Positions 27,256-38,706 of a stretch of DNA of 64,000 nt are shown here, piece after piece. The first letter of the stretch is position 1. Each line of letters starts with the position of its first letter. Origin of the DNA: Opitutus sp. (GTDB lineage Bacteria; Verrucomicrobiota; Verrucomicrobiia; Opitutales; Opitutaceae); assembly GCA_024998815.1 (NCBI GenBank), contig JACEUQ010000001.1, positions 1,302,001 through 1,366,000 on the forward strand, read 5' to 3'. The notes below the pieces were generated by a model. That model did not search any database and had not been told where the DNA came from. It worked only from the letters and a program-made list of their open reading frames with translations. A program made the position numbers and the translations under genes.

Positions 27256-28305
27256 TTAGGCGGGCTGCTGCTGGGAAATGCAATGCAAGGTACCCAGGCC
27301 CCAGATCAAATCGTAGCAATCAATTGGAATGATCTCACGACCAGGGAAGCAGGACGCGATGATGGCATTGGCCTCGGCGTCACGTTTCTTTTGGCGGAAG
27401 TTGGGCACGAGCACCGCGCCATTAATGATGAGGAAATTCGCGTAGCTGGCCGGCACCGGCTGGCCTTGGAAGGCGAACGGCTTGGGCATGGGCAACTCGA
27501 CGATGTCGAATTTTTTACCCTTGGGGGTTCGGAAGGCTTTTAGCCGCTCCAGGTTTTCGGCCAAAATTTTGTGATTGGCGTCGCGTTTGTTCGACTCGAC
27601 CACGGTGATGAAACCGTCGGTTTTGTAGAAGCGCGTGATGTCGTCGATGTGGCCGTCGGTGTCGTCACCGATGATGCCGTCGCCGACCCAGAGCACCTGC
27701 GTCACCCCGAGGTAATCCTTCAGATTTTGCTCGATCTGCTCACGGGAGAGATGCGGGTTACGGTTTTTGTTGAGCAGGCATTGCTCGCTGGTGAGGAGCA
27801 GGCCCTCGCCATTGACGTCAAGGGAACCGCCCTCGAGCACCATGCCGTTTTCAAACCGGCGCAGCTTTAGCTTTTTGGCGACGAGCGGCGGGATGGTGTT
27901 ATCGAGGTCGTAGGGCGGGTATTTGCCACCCCAGGCGGTGTGAACCCAGTCGGTCACGGCCACTTCGCCCGTGAGCGGGTTTTTAACAAAAATCGGCCCG
28001 TGATCGCGGCACCACGCATCGTTGGTGGGATGATCGTAGAAGGTGACCTTGGTGAGATCGGCACCGGCCTTGGTGATTAGCGACCAGGCGCGTTTCTGCA
28101 ACGGCGCGGCGATGTTGATTCGCACCTGTTCGAAGCGGCTGATCTGGGCCACGATCCCGGCAAACACATACGGGATGGGGCGGAACTGGCCGGGCCAGGA
28201 TGCGCGCTTGTGCGGCCACGATAGCCAGATGGCCGTTTGCGGAGCCCACTCGGCGGGCATGCGGAAGCCGAGTTCGGCGGGCGTTTGTTTCGTTAATTTA
28301 GCCAC
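27256..28305 (-). CDS. aguA: Agmatine deiminase AguA
   Basis: 349 residues, starting at GTG 28305 with no Shine-Dalgarno motif. It belongs to the peptidylarginine-deiminase-type guanidine-modifying superfamily: 'MPAEWAPQTAIWLSWPH', 'DAWCRDHGPIFV', 'VLEGGSLDVNGEGLLLTS', 'DDTDGHIDDITRF' and the catalytic cysteine in 'GLGTLHCISQQQPA'. It converts agmatine to N-carbamoylputrescine, which the product of the upstream neighbour aguB turns into putrescine. Confidence 0.94.
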   Translation of the reverse strand: MAKLTKQTPAELGFRMPAEWAPQTAIWLSWPHKRASWPGQFRPIPYVFAGIVAQISRFEQVRINIAAPLQKRAWSLITKAGADLTKVTFYDHPTNDAWCRDHGPIFVKNPLTGEVAVTDWVHTAWGGKYPPYDLDNTIPPLVAKKLKLRRFENGMVLEGGSLDVNGEGLLLTSEQCLLNKNRNPHLSREQIEQNLKDYLGVTQVLWVGDGIIGDDTDGHIDDITRFYKTDGFITVVESNKRDANHKILAENLERLKAFRTPKGKKFDIVELPMPKPFAFQGQPVPASYANFLIINGAVLVPNFRQKKRDAEANAIIASCFPGREIIPIDCYDLIWGLGTLHCISQQQPA

Positions 28306-28343
28306 AATGAAATAGGTCGGGAGGCTGGAGCCCGTAAGGGGCG

Positions 28344-28382
28344 AAAAAACCCGAGGTGGGGGCGGTTTAAATCACGCCCACC
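28344..28382 (-). terminator. Hairpin with U-tract between aguB and aguA
   Basis: On the minus strand GGTGGGCG…CGCCCCCACC pairs around a 10-nt loop, then TCGGG and six U. It lies 22 bp past the aguB stop. It may attenuate transcription into aguA. Confidence 0.5.
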
Positions 28383-28403
28383 AAGGGCTCCTGCCAGTTA
28401 GAA

Positions 28404-29291
<888 letters not shown>

Positions 29292-29315
29292 GAGGAGGAC
29301 GGAGAAACCGAAACG

Positions 29316-30215
29316 TTAGTAAACGACCTTGTTGAGCGGATACTCGACGATGCCTTCAGCCCCGAGCTCTTTGAGTTGCGGGATGATTTCGCGCACCACG
29401 CTCTCATCGATGATCGTCTCGACGGCGACCCAATCAGGCGAACTGAGTGGGGAGATCGTCGGGTTACGCAAGGAAGGCAGTGCTTTAAGAAGGGCGTCGA
29501 GCGAGGCTTTGGGCAGGTTCAGTTTGAGGCCGACCTTGCTGCCCGCTTCCAGGGCTCCACTAAGAAGAAGGGCGATGGTTTCGATCTTCTTGCGCTTAGC
29601 TGGATTTGCCCAGCTGGCCTTGTTGGCGATGAGCTTGGTGTTGGTGTAAAGTAGAGTGTCGACGATGCGCAGCTTGTTGGCGCGCAGCGAGGAACCAGTC
29701 TCGGTAATATCCACAATGGCATCGACGAGGTCAGGCACCTTAACTTCGGTGGCTCCCCAGGAAAACTCGATTTCGGCGGCGATGCCCTTTTCGGCAAAGT
29801 AGCGCTTGGTGGTGTTCATCAGCTCGGTGGCCACGCGCTTACCGGCGAGATCCTCGGGCTTATAAATTGACGAGGACTCTGGCACGCACAGCACCCAGCG
29901 GGATTTCAGCGTGGACGCACGACTGTAAACCAAGTCGCAGACCTCGATGACGTCGGAGTTGTTTTCCTGAACCCAGTCGTAGCCGGTCAGACCACAGTCG
30001 AAAAAACCATGTTCGACATAACGGCTCACCTCTTGGGCGCGCACGAAACGTCCATCGAGCTCCGGGTCGTCAATCGACGGCTTGTAGGAGCGCGAACTCG
30101 TAGTGATCTTCCAGCCCGCCTTGGCGAACAGGTTCTTGGTGGATTCCTCAAGGCTGCCCTTGGGCAGCCCGAGCATGAGCAGGGGAGCGTTTGCAGACAC
30201 GCGGCGAAGGGACAC
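29316..30215 (-). CDS. hisG: ATP phosphoribosyltransferase HisG, long form
   Basis: 299 residues, starting at a GTG. It catalyses the first step of histidine synthesis. Motifs: '[21 protein letters not shown]', '[13 protein letters not shown]', the PRPP/phosphate loop '[20 protein letters not shown]', and a C-terminal ACT-like regulatory domain of about 75 residues ('[21 protein letters not shown]') found in the long, HisZ-independent form. It is first in a run with aguB and aguA. No other his gene is in the window. Confidence 0.93.
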   Translation of the reverse strand: MSLRRVSANAPLLMLGLPKGSLEESTKNLFAKAGWKITTSSRSYKPSIDDPELDGRFVRAQEVSRYVEHGFFDCGLTGYDWVQENNSDVIEVCDLVYSRASTLKSRWVLCVPESSSIYKPEDLAGKRVATELMNTTKRYFAEKGIAAEIEFSWGATEVKVPDLVDAIVDITETGSSLRANKLRIVDTLLYTNTKLIANKASWANPAKRKKIETIALLLSGALEAGSKVGLKLNLPKASLDALLKALPSLRNPTISPLSSPDWVAVETIIDESVVREIIPQLKELGAEGIVEYPLNKVVY

Positions 30216-30275
30216 TTCGCAAACCGAGCGTTCAAGTTTATTCGCAACTCCGGCCCTCCGCGAGGGACGTTTCTT

Positions 30276-30304
30276 TTGACAAAGTAGTTTAATTGTAAAA
30301 ATTA
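30276..30304 (+). promoter_or_regulatory. Candidate sigma-70 promoter for the response regulator
   Basis: A consensus TTGACA at 30276-30281 is followed after 17 nt by AAATTA in an unusually AT-rich tract between hisG and the regulator. The -10 match is weak. The start codon lies about 33 nt further on. Confidence 0.4.
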
Positions 30305-30337
30305 GCTAAGTTAGTCGCACCGCCATGCCCCCATTAT

Positions 30338-31096
30338 ATGCGAGCTGAACCTAAGCCCCTTGTACTAGTCATCGAAGACGAGCCTGCCCTTTCCGAGCTG
30401 ATCTGCGTGCATTTGGAGGCGGCCGGCATGCAAACCCAGGCGTACAACCGGTGTTCACTTGCCCAGCGTTTTCTAAAAAACAACTTTGCCAACCTGTTGT
30501 TACTTGATGTCAACCTGCCCGACCAGACGGGCTTTGCCTTTCTAGCCGAACTCCACGCCCTAGACATTCACGTTCCCACCATATTTTTAACCGGGAATAC
30601 GTTGGAGGAAAACAAGGTCCGCGGCCTTGAACTCGGTGGCGACGATTACATCACCAAGCCGTTTAGTTTCCCTGAATTGGTAGCACGCATCCGCGCCGTT
30701 TTGCGCCGTGCCGAGTCGAACCAAGACCTCAATCTCACCAAAAACGTCCGCACGGGTGACACCGCCTTTGAATTATGCGGCGCGCTAGTGTCCCCCCTAC
30801 GCCTTGAAATCACCTTTGCCGGCGAGAAAAAGGAAGGCATTGGCCGTAAAGAATTGGGGATTCTCGCTTTCCTTAATGAACATCGCGGCTCCGTGATTAC
30901 GCGCAAAGAACTCATCCACGCCGTTTGGGGCATCCACGCCGACGTACAAAGCCGCTCACTGGACCAATACATCGTCAAGATCCGCGATCTATTTAAGCGT
31001 AACGGCCATAGCCTCGACTCGTTCCGCACCGTCCATGGCGTGGGTTACTGCTTTGGCCCGGACGATGATACGGCACCGGGCTCTACGTCAGCTTAA
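30338..31096 (+). CDS. OmpR-family response regulator, no adjacent kinase
   Basis: 252 residues. The receiver domain (about 5-125) has the acidic pair 'VIEDE', the phosphoacceptor Asp in 'LLLLDVNLPDQTG', the Thr in 'IFLTGNT' and the Lys in 'YITKPFSFPELVARIRAVLRR'. A C-terminal winged-helix DNA-binding domain (about 160-245) ends with 'SLDQYIVKIRDLF' and 'VHGVGYCF'. Neither neighbour is a histidine kinase, so it is an orphan regulator with unknown targets. Its 3' end overlaps the convergent thiF-like gene by 9 nt. Confidence 0.9.
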   Translation: MRAEPKPLVLVIEDEPALSELICVHLEAAGMQTQAYNRCSLAQRFLKNNFANLLLLDVNLPDQTGFAFLAELHALDIHVPTIFLTGNTLEENKVRGLELGGDDYITKPFSFPELVARIRAVLRRAESNQDLNLTKNVRTGDTAFELCGALVSPLRLEITFAGEKKEGIGRKELGILAFLNEHRGSVITRKELIHAVWGIHADVQSRSLDQYIVKIRDLFKRNGHSLDSFRTVHGVGYCFGPDDDTAPGSTSA

Positions 31097-32251
31097 CGCA
31101 AGCGGAGCCTGCTTGGCCGAAGCTAAGGCAAGCCAGGCCTTGTAGCCACCCTGCAGGCTGCGAAGAGCGGTAAAACGATGTAACGAGCGCAGCGATACAA
31201 GCGCCTTCATACTGCGCACGCCCCCAGCACAAAACACCACCGTTGGTCGACTGGGATCAAGCGCCGCGAGCACAGCGCCAGCCCCGTCCGTGCCCAACAG
31301 CCCAAGCGGTACATGTACCGAGGGTTCAATCATCCCGAGCACGCGCTCCCAGTATTCGCGCACGTCGATGAGTTGCAGCGGTGAAGCGCCACCGGCGGTC
31401 GCTGCGCGTTGCTCGGCATGGAACTCGGCGAGAGTAACTTCATCGACGTTGCCCTCACCCGCCAGGGACAGCGCACAGGTTTCCCCATAGCCTTCAGGCG
31501 GTAAACCCGTGATCGCCCGACTGGCGGGATCGGCGTCGAAACGCAGCGTGCGCGACGTCATGGTGAGTGAATTCCACAGCAGCAGTCGGCCCGAGAGCGG
31601 CTCACCGATCCCGGTGAGAATCTTGATCGCTTCCGTGGCCTGCACCGTGCCGATGAACCCGGGTAACACGCCGAGTACGCCCGCTTCCGCGCAGTTTGGA
31701 ACCGTACCGGGTGCGGGTGGCTCGGGGAAAAGACAGCGGTACGTCGGCCCGTTTTTATAGTTAAACACGCTGGCTTGACCCTCAAACCCCTGAATCGCCC
31801 CGTAAACCAACGGCCGCTCGGCGAGCACACAGGCATCGTTAACCAGGTAGCGCGTCGCAAAATTATCGGACCCGTCAACCACTAGGTCGTGGGCGCGAAT
31901 CAGCTCAAGTGCATTGGCGCGATTGAGGCGGGCTACGAGGGGAGTGATCGCGATACAGGGATTGAGAGATCGCAGACGCTGGGCAGCCACCACCGCCTTG
32001 GGTTGTCCGGCGTCGGCGGTCGTAAACAAAATCTGTCGCTGAAGATTGGAGACGTCGACCGTGTCGGCATCGATAATCGTGAGTTGCCCGACCCCGGCGG
32101 CGGCGAGGTAGAGCAGTATCGGGCAACCGAGTCCGCCGGCGCCGATCACCAGCACGCGGCTGCGCTGAAGCGACGCCTGCGCCTCGGGGCCGAAGCCGGC
32201 GAGCGACAGGTGGCGTTGATAGCGGGCGAGTTCGTCGGCGGTGAAGGACAT
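31088..32251 (-). CDS. thiF: ThiF/MoeB-type adenylyltransferase with C-terminal rhodanese domain
   Basis: 387 residues. The E1-like domain (about 1-250) has 'YQRHLSLAGFG', the nucleotide loop 'VLVIGAGGLGCPILLYLAAAG', 'DADTVDVSNLQRQ', 'VDGSDNFATRYLVND' and the conserved cysteine in 'GTVPNCAEAGVLGVLPG'. A rhodanese domain (about 280-380) carries an active-site Cys in 'VVFCAGGVRSMKA'. This MoeB-R architecture adenylates a ubiquitin-like carrier and can supply sulfur. As the last gene of the thiamine operon its partner is most likely ThiS, but it could also serve MoaD. Confidence 0.88.
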   Translation of the reverse strand: MSFTADELARYQRHLSLAGFGPEAQASLQRSRVLVIGAGGLGCPILLYLAAAGVGQLTIIDADTVDVSNLQRQILFTTADAGQPKAVVAAQRLRSLNPCIAITPLVARLNRANALELIRAHDLVVDGSDNFATRYLVNDACVLAERPLVYGAIQGFEGQASVFNYKNGPTYRCLFPEPPAPGTVPNCAEAGVLGVLPGFIGTVQATEAIKILTGIGEPLSGRLLLWNSLTMTSRTLRFDADPASRAITGLPPEGYGETCALSLAGEGNVDEVTLAEFHAEQRAATAGGASPLQLIDVREYWERVLGMIEPSVHVPLGLLGTDGAGAVLAALDPSRPTVVFCAGGVRSMKALVSLRSLHRFTALRSLQGGYKAWLALASAKQAPLALS

Positions 32252-32278
32252 TGTACGGATTTTAAGCGCGAATAACCA

Positions 32279-33424
32279 TCAATTGGCGGCCACCACGACA
32301 GGCGCGTTCGCCCCGTCATAGCTGGCGTCCCAGTCCTTCCAGACGGGTTCGTAGCCGACTGATTTAAGGAAAGCGGCGACTTCTGCGGGGGGGCGGTCGT
32401 CGTTGATGGCAAACTGTTCCAACGACTCCGGTTCACTGGCGTAACCGCCCGGATTGGTGCGAGAACCCGCGCTCATGGAGGTGAACCCGAGTTGGTAGGC
32501 GTGGTTGCGGAAATGCGGGCTTTCACGGGTCGAAAGCGACAACTCGATCTCTTGGCTAAAGAGACGGAAGGCGCAGGCCGCCTGGACAAGTTCCCTTTCG
32601 TTAAACGGCGTAACCGGGATCTCGTTACCCTCATGCGGGCGTAATCGGGGAAACGACAGGCTGTAGCGGGTGCGCCAATAGTATTTCTCCATGTACTGCA
32701 GGTGCAGTCCCAAAAACCAGGACTCAGCTCGCCAATCGGAAAGACCGTAGAGTGCACCCAGCCCGATTTTTTTAACGCCGGCGCGGCCGAGCCGGTCAGG
32801 CGTATCGAGGCGATAGGCCATGTCGGCCTTTGGCCCCTTTAGGTGATGCTTCGGGTAGACTGCGGGATCATAGGTTTCCTGATACACCAACACCGCGCTC
32901 AGTCCTTCAGCGGTGAGCGCTGCATATTCGGCTTCTTCCAACGGCTGAACCTCCATGGAAAGACTGGAGAAATGGGGGCGCAGGAGGCGAAAGGCGTTTT
33001 GCAGGTAGTCGAAGCCGTAGCGGGAGGACTCGCCGGTCACGAGAAGAAGGTGGTCAAACCCGTAGGCCGCGACCGCCTTGCCGTCTGCGAGAATTTCGGC
33101 GTCGTCGAGGGCCTTGCGAGGGATGCGGTTTTGCGCACTAAAGCCGCAGTAGCTACAGATGTTCGCGCAGACGTTGGTCAGGTACATCGGCGCATAAAGC
33201 TGCATCGTGCGACCAAAGCGGGCGACGGTCAGCCGGTGGCTCAGGGCGGCCATCTCCTCGAGAAAGGGCGCGGCAGCGGGTGAGAGCAACGCGGCGAGGT
33301 CGTCGAGGTTGAGCGCCCTGCCCTGCTTGGCTAGGGCGCGGCTCACATCGTCGGCGGTACGCATGGTTATGGACGCGGACACGGCGGAGAAGTCGTGTTG
33401 TTTCCAGGTGTCGACGAAGGTCAT
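32279..33424 (-). CDS. thiH: 2-iminoacetate synthase ThiH (radical SAM)
   Basis: 381 residues. The radical-SAM cluster motif CxxxCxxC appears as 'CANICSYCGF'. It is followed by 'FDHLLLVTGESSRYGFDYL', 'SMEVQPLEEAEYAAL', 'VYQETYDP' and 'IGLGALYGLSDWRAE'. The C-terminus keeps 'SAGSRTNPGGY', 'QFAINDDRPPAEV' and 'VWKDWD'. It cleaves tyrosine to give dehydroglycine for thiazole assembly by ThiG. It lies between thiG and thiF. Confidence 0.95.
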   Translation of the reverse strand: MTFVDTWKQHDFSAVSASITMRTADDVSRALAKQGRALNLDDLAALLSPAAAPFLEEMAALSHRLTVARFGRTMQLYAPMYLTNVCANICSYCGFSAQNRIPRKALDDAEILADGKAVAAYGFDHLLLVTGESSRYGFDYLQNAFRLLRPHFSSLSMEVQPLEEAEYAALTAEGLSAVLVYQETYDPAVYPKHHLKGPKADMAYRLDTPDRLGRAGVKKIGLGALYGLSDWRAESWFLGLHLQYMEKYYWRTRYSLSFPRLRPHEGNEIPVTPFNERELVQAACAFRLFSQEIELSLSTRESPHFRNHAYQLGFTSMSAGSRTNPGGYASEPESLEQFAINDDRPPAEVAAFLKSVGYEPVWKDWDASYDGANAPVVVAAN

Positions 33425-33469
33425 GGGCGGTCGGGATAAATCAGGCGAGGTGGCGACGCCAGCGAGGGG

Positions 33470-34261
33470 CTAAACGCCCGAAAGGAATGCGGTGAGCGGC
33501 GAGGTGCCGTGGGCTTCGGGAGCGACTTTGGACGCGCGTCCGGCCAGCCCGGCTTCGTAACCAAGACGGCCGGCTTCGACCGCCAGCTTGAAGGCCGCGC
33601 CCATCGCAACCGGGTCGGTGGCAGCGGCAATCGCGGTGTTAACCAGGACGGCATCGGCCCCCATCTCAAGGGCGGCGGCGGCATGCGAGGGCGTGCCGAG
33701 TCCGGCGTCGATGACAACCGGCACGCGCGACTGGGCGATGATGATTTCCAAAAACGCGCGCGTCTCCAGTCCGAGGTTACTGCCGATGGGGGCACCCAGC
33801 GGCATCACGGCGGCGGCACCGGCTTCTTCGAGCTGTTTGCACAGCACCGGGTCGGCGTGAACGTAGGGCAGCACCACGAAGCCGCGTTTCACCAGCTCGC
33901 GGGTGGCGAGCAGCGTCTCGATCGCGTCCGGCATGAGGTATTTCGGATCGGGGTGAATTTCCAGCTTCAGCCAGTTCGTGCCAAGGGCTTCGCGCGCCAG
34001 TTCGGCAGCTAGGATAGCCTCCTTGGCGTTGCGCACGCCTGAGGTGTTGGGCAAGAGCCTGTACTGCTGGGCATCGAGGTGGTCGATGATGTCGTCGGGC
34101 GCGCCGTCGGTGCGCACCCGGCGCAACGCCATGGTGACAAGCTCGGCCCCCGAGGCGGCCAGGCTCGCGGCCATCACGGACCCGGAGCTGTATTTACCCG
34201 TGCCGAGAAAAAGGCGGGAGCGGAGCGTGACACCGGCAATGACGAGGGGGGATGTTTTCAT
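33470..34261 (-). CDS. thiG: Thiazole synthase ThiG
   Basis: 263 residues, a TIM-barrel enzyme. Motifs: '[15 protein letters not shown]', '[25 protein letters not shown]', '[16 protein letters not shown]' with the Schiff-base lysine, '[17 protein letters not shown]' and '[32 protein letters not shown]'. It joins deoxyxylulose phosphate, dehydroglycine and ThiS thiocarboxylate sulfur. It starts 12 bp after thiE. Confidence 0.96.
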   Translation of the reverse strand: MKTSPLVIAGVTLRSRLFLGTGKYSSGSVMAASLAASGAELVTMALRRVRTDGAPDDIIDHLDAQQYRLLPNTSGVRNAKEAILAAELAREALGTNWLKLEIHPDPKYLMPDAIETLLATRELVKRGFVVLPYVHADPVLCKQLEEAGAAAVMPLGAPIGSNLGLETRAFLEIIIAQSRVPVVIDAGLGTPSHAAAALEMGADAVLVNTAIAAATDPVAMGAAFKLAVEAGRLGYEAGLAGRASKVAPEAHGTSPLTAFLSGV

Positions 34262-34273
34262 GGTGAATACGGA

Positions 34274-34915
34274 TCAGGAGGACTCGGACCAAGCGGCGAG
34301 GAAGGCGGCATGGTTGGCGGAGACCTGGGTGTTAACGTAGAGGGACGACGAGACGGCGACGCCGGCCAGACCGGCGCGGCGCAGGGCGGGTAGGTCGGCG
34401 GGTTGGACTCCACCGATGGCCCAGGCCGGCAAACCGCCGAGGAGCGGCAGCAGGCTGGCGATGCCGTCGAGGCCAAGGACGGGGGCCAGTTTTTGTTTGG
34501 TCGCGGTGAAACGCAGCGGGCCGATGCCAACGTAATCGAGCACGTGAGCGGCAGCTGCACGGCGGGCCGCATCGGCGTCGTTGACGGTACCGCCGAGGAG
34601 TTTTTCGGGGCCGAGGCGGGCGCGGGCGGCGATCCAATCCTCATCGTGTTGGCCGAGGTGAACCCCGTCGGCCTCGGCGGCGAGCGCGATGTCCAAGTTG
34701 TCGTTAATGGTGCAGAGCGCCCCACCCTCGTGGCAGATGGCCACGACCTCGCGGGCGGTGGCCAGCCAAAGGTCGGCAGCGGTGTTTTTGACCCGGAGCT
34801 GGATCCAGCCGGCGCCGGCGGCGACGAGCGCCCGGGCTTGGTCGGCATGGGACAGCGGCAGACCGTCCAAAGTGAGGGCCATGACCGGAGGAAAGTGGGC
34901 GGGATCAAGCGGCAT
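34274..34915 (-). CDS. thiE: Thiamine-phosphate synthase ThiE
   Basis: 213 residues from the ATG at 34915; a longer in-frame reading upstream lies inside the neighbour and is spurious. The TIM-barrel motifs are complete: 'WIQLRVKNTAADLWLATA' (pyrophosphate arm), 'CTINDNLDIALAAEADGVHLGQHDEDW', 'GGTVNDADAARRA', 'DYVGIGPLRFTATKQKLAPVLGLDGI' and 'PAWAIGGVQ'. It couples the HMP and thiazole moieties. It overlaps the upstream TenI-like gene by 11 nt. Confidence 0.93.
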   Translation of the reverse strand: MPLDPAHFPPVMALTLDGLPLSHADQARALVAAGAGWIQLRVKNTAADLWLATAREVVAICHEGGALCTINDNLDIALAAEADGVHLGQHDEDWIAARARLGPEKLLGGTVNDADAARRAAAAHVLDYVGIGPLRFTATKQKLAPVLGLDGIASLLPLLGGLPAWAIGGVQPADLPALRRAGLAGVAVSSSLYVNTQVSANHAAFLAAWSESS

Positions 34916-35528
34916 GGGCGTAACGACAGGCGTGATTGAGTTGATTGAACGCGCGCACTGGATCGGCGGCCTGCCAGACGGCGCCGAGCACGGCCACACC
35001 ATCGAAACCGTAGTCGCGGCAGGATGGAATCCGGTCGGCGTCGATGCCGCCGAGGGCCACGACTTCGGCGCGGCGCGGGAGCGAAAGGAGCGCCTTAAGA
35101 TCGGTAAAAACGAAGTCCGCCGAAGGACCATGGCCGGTCTTGGAAATGGAGTTAAACACCGGGCTAACCAGCAGTCGGTCGTAGTCGCCGAGAGAATCTC
35201 GCAGCGTGGACAACGTGTGCACCGCACGACTACGCAGCCGGACTGACGACCGCAAAGTGTCACCTATTAGGTGACACTTTGGCTGGGTTGGCTGGTCGCG
35301 GTCGTGGATGCCACCCACGGCGAATTCACCTGCGAGGTCGTGGTGCGTGTGTAACACGATGCGTGCATGCACCGATTCCGGCAGCGCCCGGAGCCACGTG
35401 GCGAGTTGCGCACGGCTCCAAGCTGGCTTGCGCAGGTGATAATGCGTCAGCCCGGCACTGAAGAGTTCCGCGAGCACGGCGGGCTCGCGGGCGTCTTCAG
35501 CTTCGGGGGAGATGACAATCAGGCGCAC
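34905..35528 (-). CDS. TenI-like ThiE paralogue, interrupted by an in-frame palindrome
   Basis: 207 residues, GTG start. It is a divergent ThiE/TenI-type barrel: 'LFSAGLTHYHLRKPAWSRAQLATWL', 'VLHTHHDLAGEFAVGGIHDRD', 'LLVSPVFNSISKTGHG' and 'VVALGGIDADRI'. It lacks several of the pyrophosphate-binding residues of the complete ThiE next door. A TenI-like role (thiazole tautomerase or other accessory) is therefore more likely than a second synthase. Residues about 83-92, PKCHLIGDTL, are encoded by a 29-nt perfect palindrome that falls where such proteins usually have a short loop. Confidence 0.82.
   Translation of the reverse strand: MRLIVISPEAEDAREPAVLAELFSAGLTHYHLRKPAWSRAQLATWLRALPESVHARIVLHTHHDLAGEFAVGGIHDRDQPTQPKCHLIGDTLRSSVRLRSRAVHTLSTLRDSLGDYDRLLVSPVFNSISKTGHGPSADFVFTDLKALLSLPRRAEVVALGGIDADRIPSCRDYGFDGVAVLGAVWQAADPVRAFNQLNHACRYAHAA
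35253..35281. repeat. Perfect 29-nt palindrome inside the tenI-like gene
   Basis: CAAAGTGTCACCTA-T-TAGGTGACACTTTG: two 14-nt arms around a single central base, with no mismatch. It is in frame and translated. This looks like a mobile palindromic element tolerated within a coding sequence. Confidence 0.9.
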
Positions 35529-35536
35529 GGGAGCTT

Positions 35537-35740
35537 TTAACCGCCTTGAGTGGCTTGGATGACGAGGACGCGGTCCCCCTCAATGAGCTTGCGCCCCGCC
35601 CAAGCGGCGCGCGGCACCACCTCGTCGTTGAGAGCGATAGCCACGCCTTTGCGCTCGCCCAAGCCGAGCACACGCGCCAACTCGGCGAGTGCGGTGTCGG
35701 CCACGACCTCGCGCGGCTGATCGTTGACGCGAATGTTCAT
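35537..35740 (-). CDS. thiS: Sulfur carrier protein ThiS
   Basis: 67 residues with the ubiquitin-like fold. 'MNIRVNDQPREV' begins it, 'GVAIALNDEVVPRAAW' is the conserved core, and it ends in the obligatory Gly-Gly ('VIQATQGG') that is adenylated and thiocarboxylated. It lies between thiC and the tenI-like gene with gaps of under 30 bp. Confidence 0.96.
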   Translation of the reverse strand: MNIRVNDQPREVVADTALAELARVLGLGERKGVAIALNDEVVPRAAWAGRKLIEGDRVLVIQATQGG

Positions 35741-35766
35741 GAGCGGGAGACGGGGACTGCGGCGGA

Positions 35767-37737
<1,971 letters not shown>

Positions 37738-37784
37738 TCACCAAGGCCATCAGGAGCGTAAAACCCAACGCCTGCGCGGCGGGT

Positions 37785-37880
37785 TCCGTTTTCCCTTCGA
37801 CGGTGCTAACCGCATCAGGTTCGAAGGCTTGAGGGGCGGATCGTGCCCCAGTCTCAGCCCGACGCCTCGGGTTCGCCTAA
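37785..37880 (-). promoter_or_regulatory. TPP riboswitch (THI element) upstream of thiC
   Basis: Read on the minus strand, the conserved parts appear in order: 'GGGCTGAGACTGGGGC' (pyrimidine-sensor helix with GCUGAGA), a variable GC-rich stem, then 'ACCTGATGCGGTTAGCACCG' and 'TCGAAGGGAAAACGG' (pyrophosphate-sensor helix). This is the TPP aptamer. It starts about 170 nt before thiC and ends about 75 nt before it. It should repress the whole thiC-thiF operon when TPP is plentiful. Confidence 0.95.
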
Positions 37881-38027
37881 ACAAATGTGCCGTGAACAGA
37901 CGGGGTCCGCGCGGAAGTTTCAACTTAATTTAACGCTCGCGCGATGAGCAGTCACAGCAGGTTGAGCAACCGGTTACTTTAAACCCTTGGCATGCGAGCC
38001 ACCCGCTGTTTGATGCAACTTCCTTTC

Positions 38028-38669
38028 ATGTTTGAGACCCTACTCAACTTTTTTCAGAACTCCCCTCTTTCACTTTGGGGCCCCTTTTTTGTTCTGCTGT
38101 TATGCGGGCTGGGACTACCCATCCCGGAGGATATTGTCTTGGTCACTGCCGGCGTGCTTGCACAGGACCAAGGGCGATCATGGATCGAAGTGGCCCTGTT
38201 AATGTATGCCGGTGTACTTGGAGGCGACTGCATTACCTTTTTTGCCGGTCGGCATGTCGGCGGCTGGGTGCTCACATCCCGTTGGTTTCAGCGGATTGTA
38301 TCGCCCCAGAAACAGGCAAAGGTCGTCGATTTTTTTGACCGCTACGGGCCGATGGGATTGTTCATCGGCAGGTTCTTACCGGGATTACGTGCACCCATCT
38401 TCTTTTCCGCCGGTTCGATGAAAGTCCCGTTTTGGAAATTACTCCTTTTCGACGGGGGCGCGGCATTGATCAGCGTTCCCGTCTTTGTGTGGCTGGGCCA
38501 CTGGCTTTGGGGGAAGTTCAAAGATGACCTTGAGCAATTTAATCAGACCTTGGGAAAGTCCCAAGGCTATGCGCTCTGGGCCGGTATCGGAATCGTGCTC
38601 ATCGGCATAACTGTATTCATCATGTGGCGGCAGCGTCGCAGGACCGCCCTTGCGACTCCGAAATCCTGA
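38028..38669 (+). CDS. DedA-family membrane protein
   Basis: About 213 residues from the ATG at 38028; in-frame ATGs at 37992 and 38013 are possible. It has the SNARE-associated/VTT topology with two re-entrant halves. 'GLGLPIPEDIVLVTAGVLA' is the first conserved loop and 'FFDRYGPMGLFIGRFLPGLRAPIFFSAG' the second, with the key Arg and Pro residues. DedA proteins act in lipid (undecaprenyl phosphate or phosphatidylethanolamine) flipping and envelope homeostasis. It is monocistronic, between the divergent thiamine operon and convergent mrdA. Confidence 0.88.
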   Translation: MFETLLNFFQNSPLSLWGPFFVLLLCGLGLPIPEDIVLVTAGVLAQDQGRSWIEVALLMYAGVLGGDCITFFAGRHVGGWVLTSRWFQRIVSPQKQAKVVDFFDRYGPMGLFIGRFLPGLRAPIFFSAGSMKVPFWKLLLFDGGAALISVPVFVWLGHWLWGKFKDDLEQFNQTLGKSQGYALWAGIGIVLIGITVFIMWRQRRRTALATPKS

Positions 38670-38706
38670 TACACTTGGCGTCCCCGGCCAAATCAGGACT
38701 TCTAAA

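Noticed and set aside
34274-35263. A long minus-strand reading frame of 329 codons covering thiE and part of the tenI-like gene
   Set aside because: Only the part from the ATG at 34915 matches ThiE; the upstream part is the wrong frame of the tenI-like gene.
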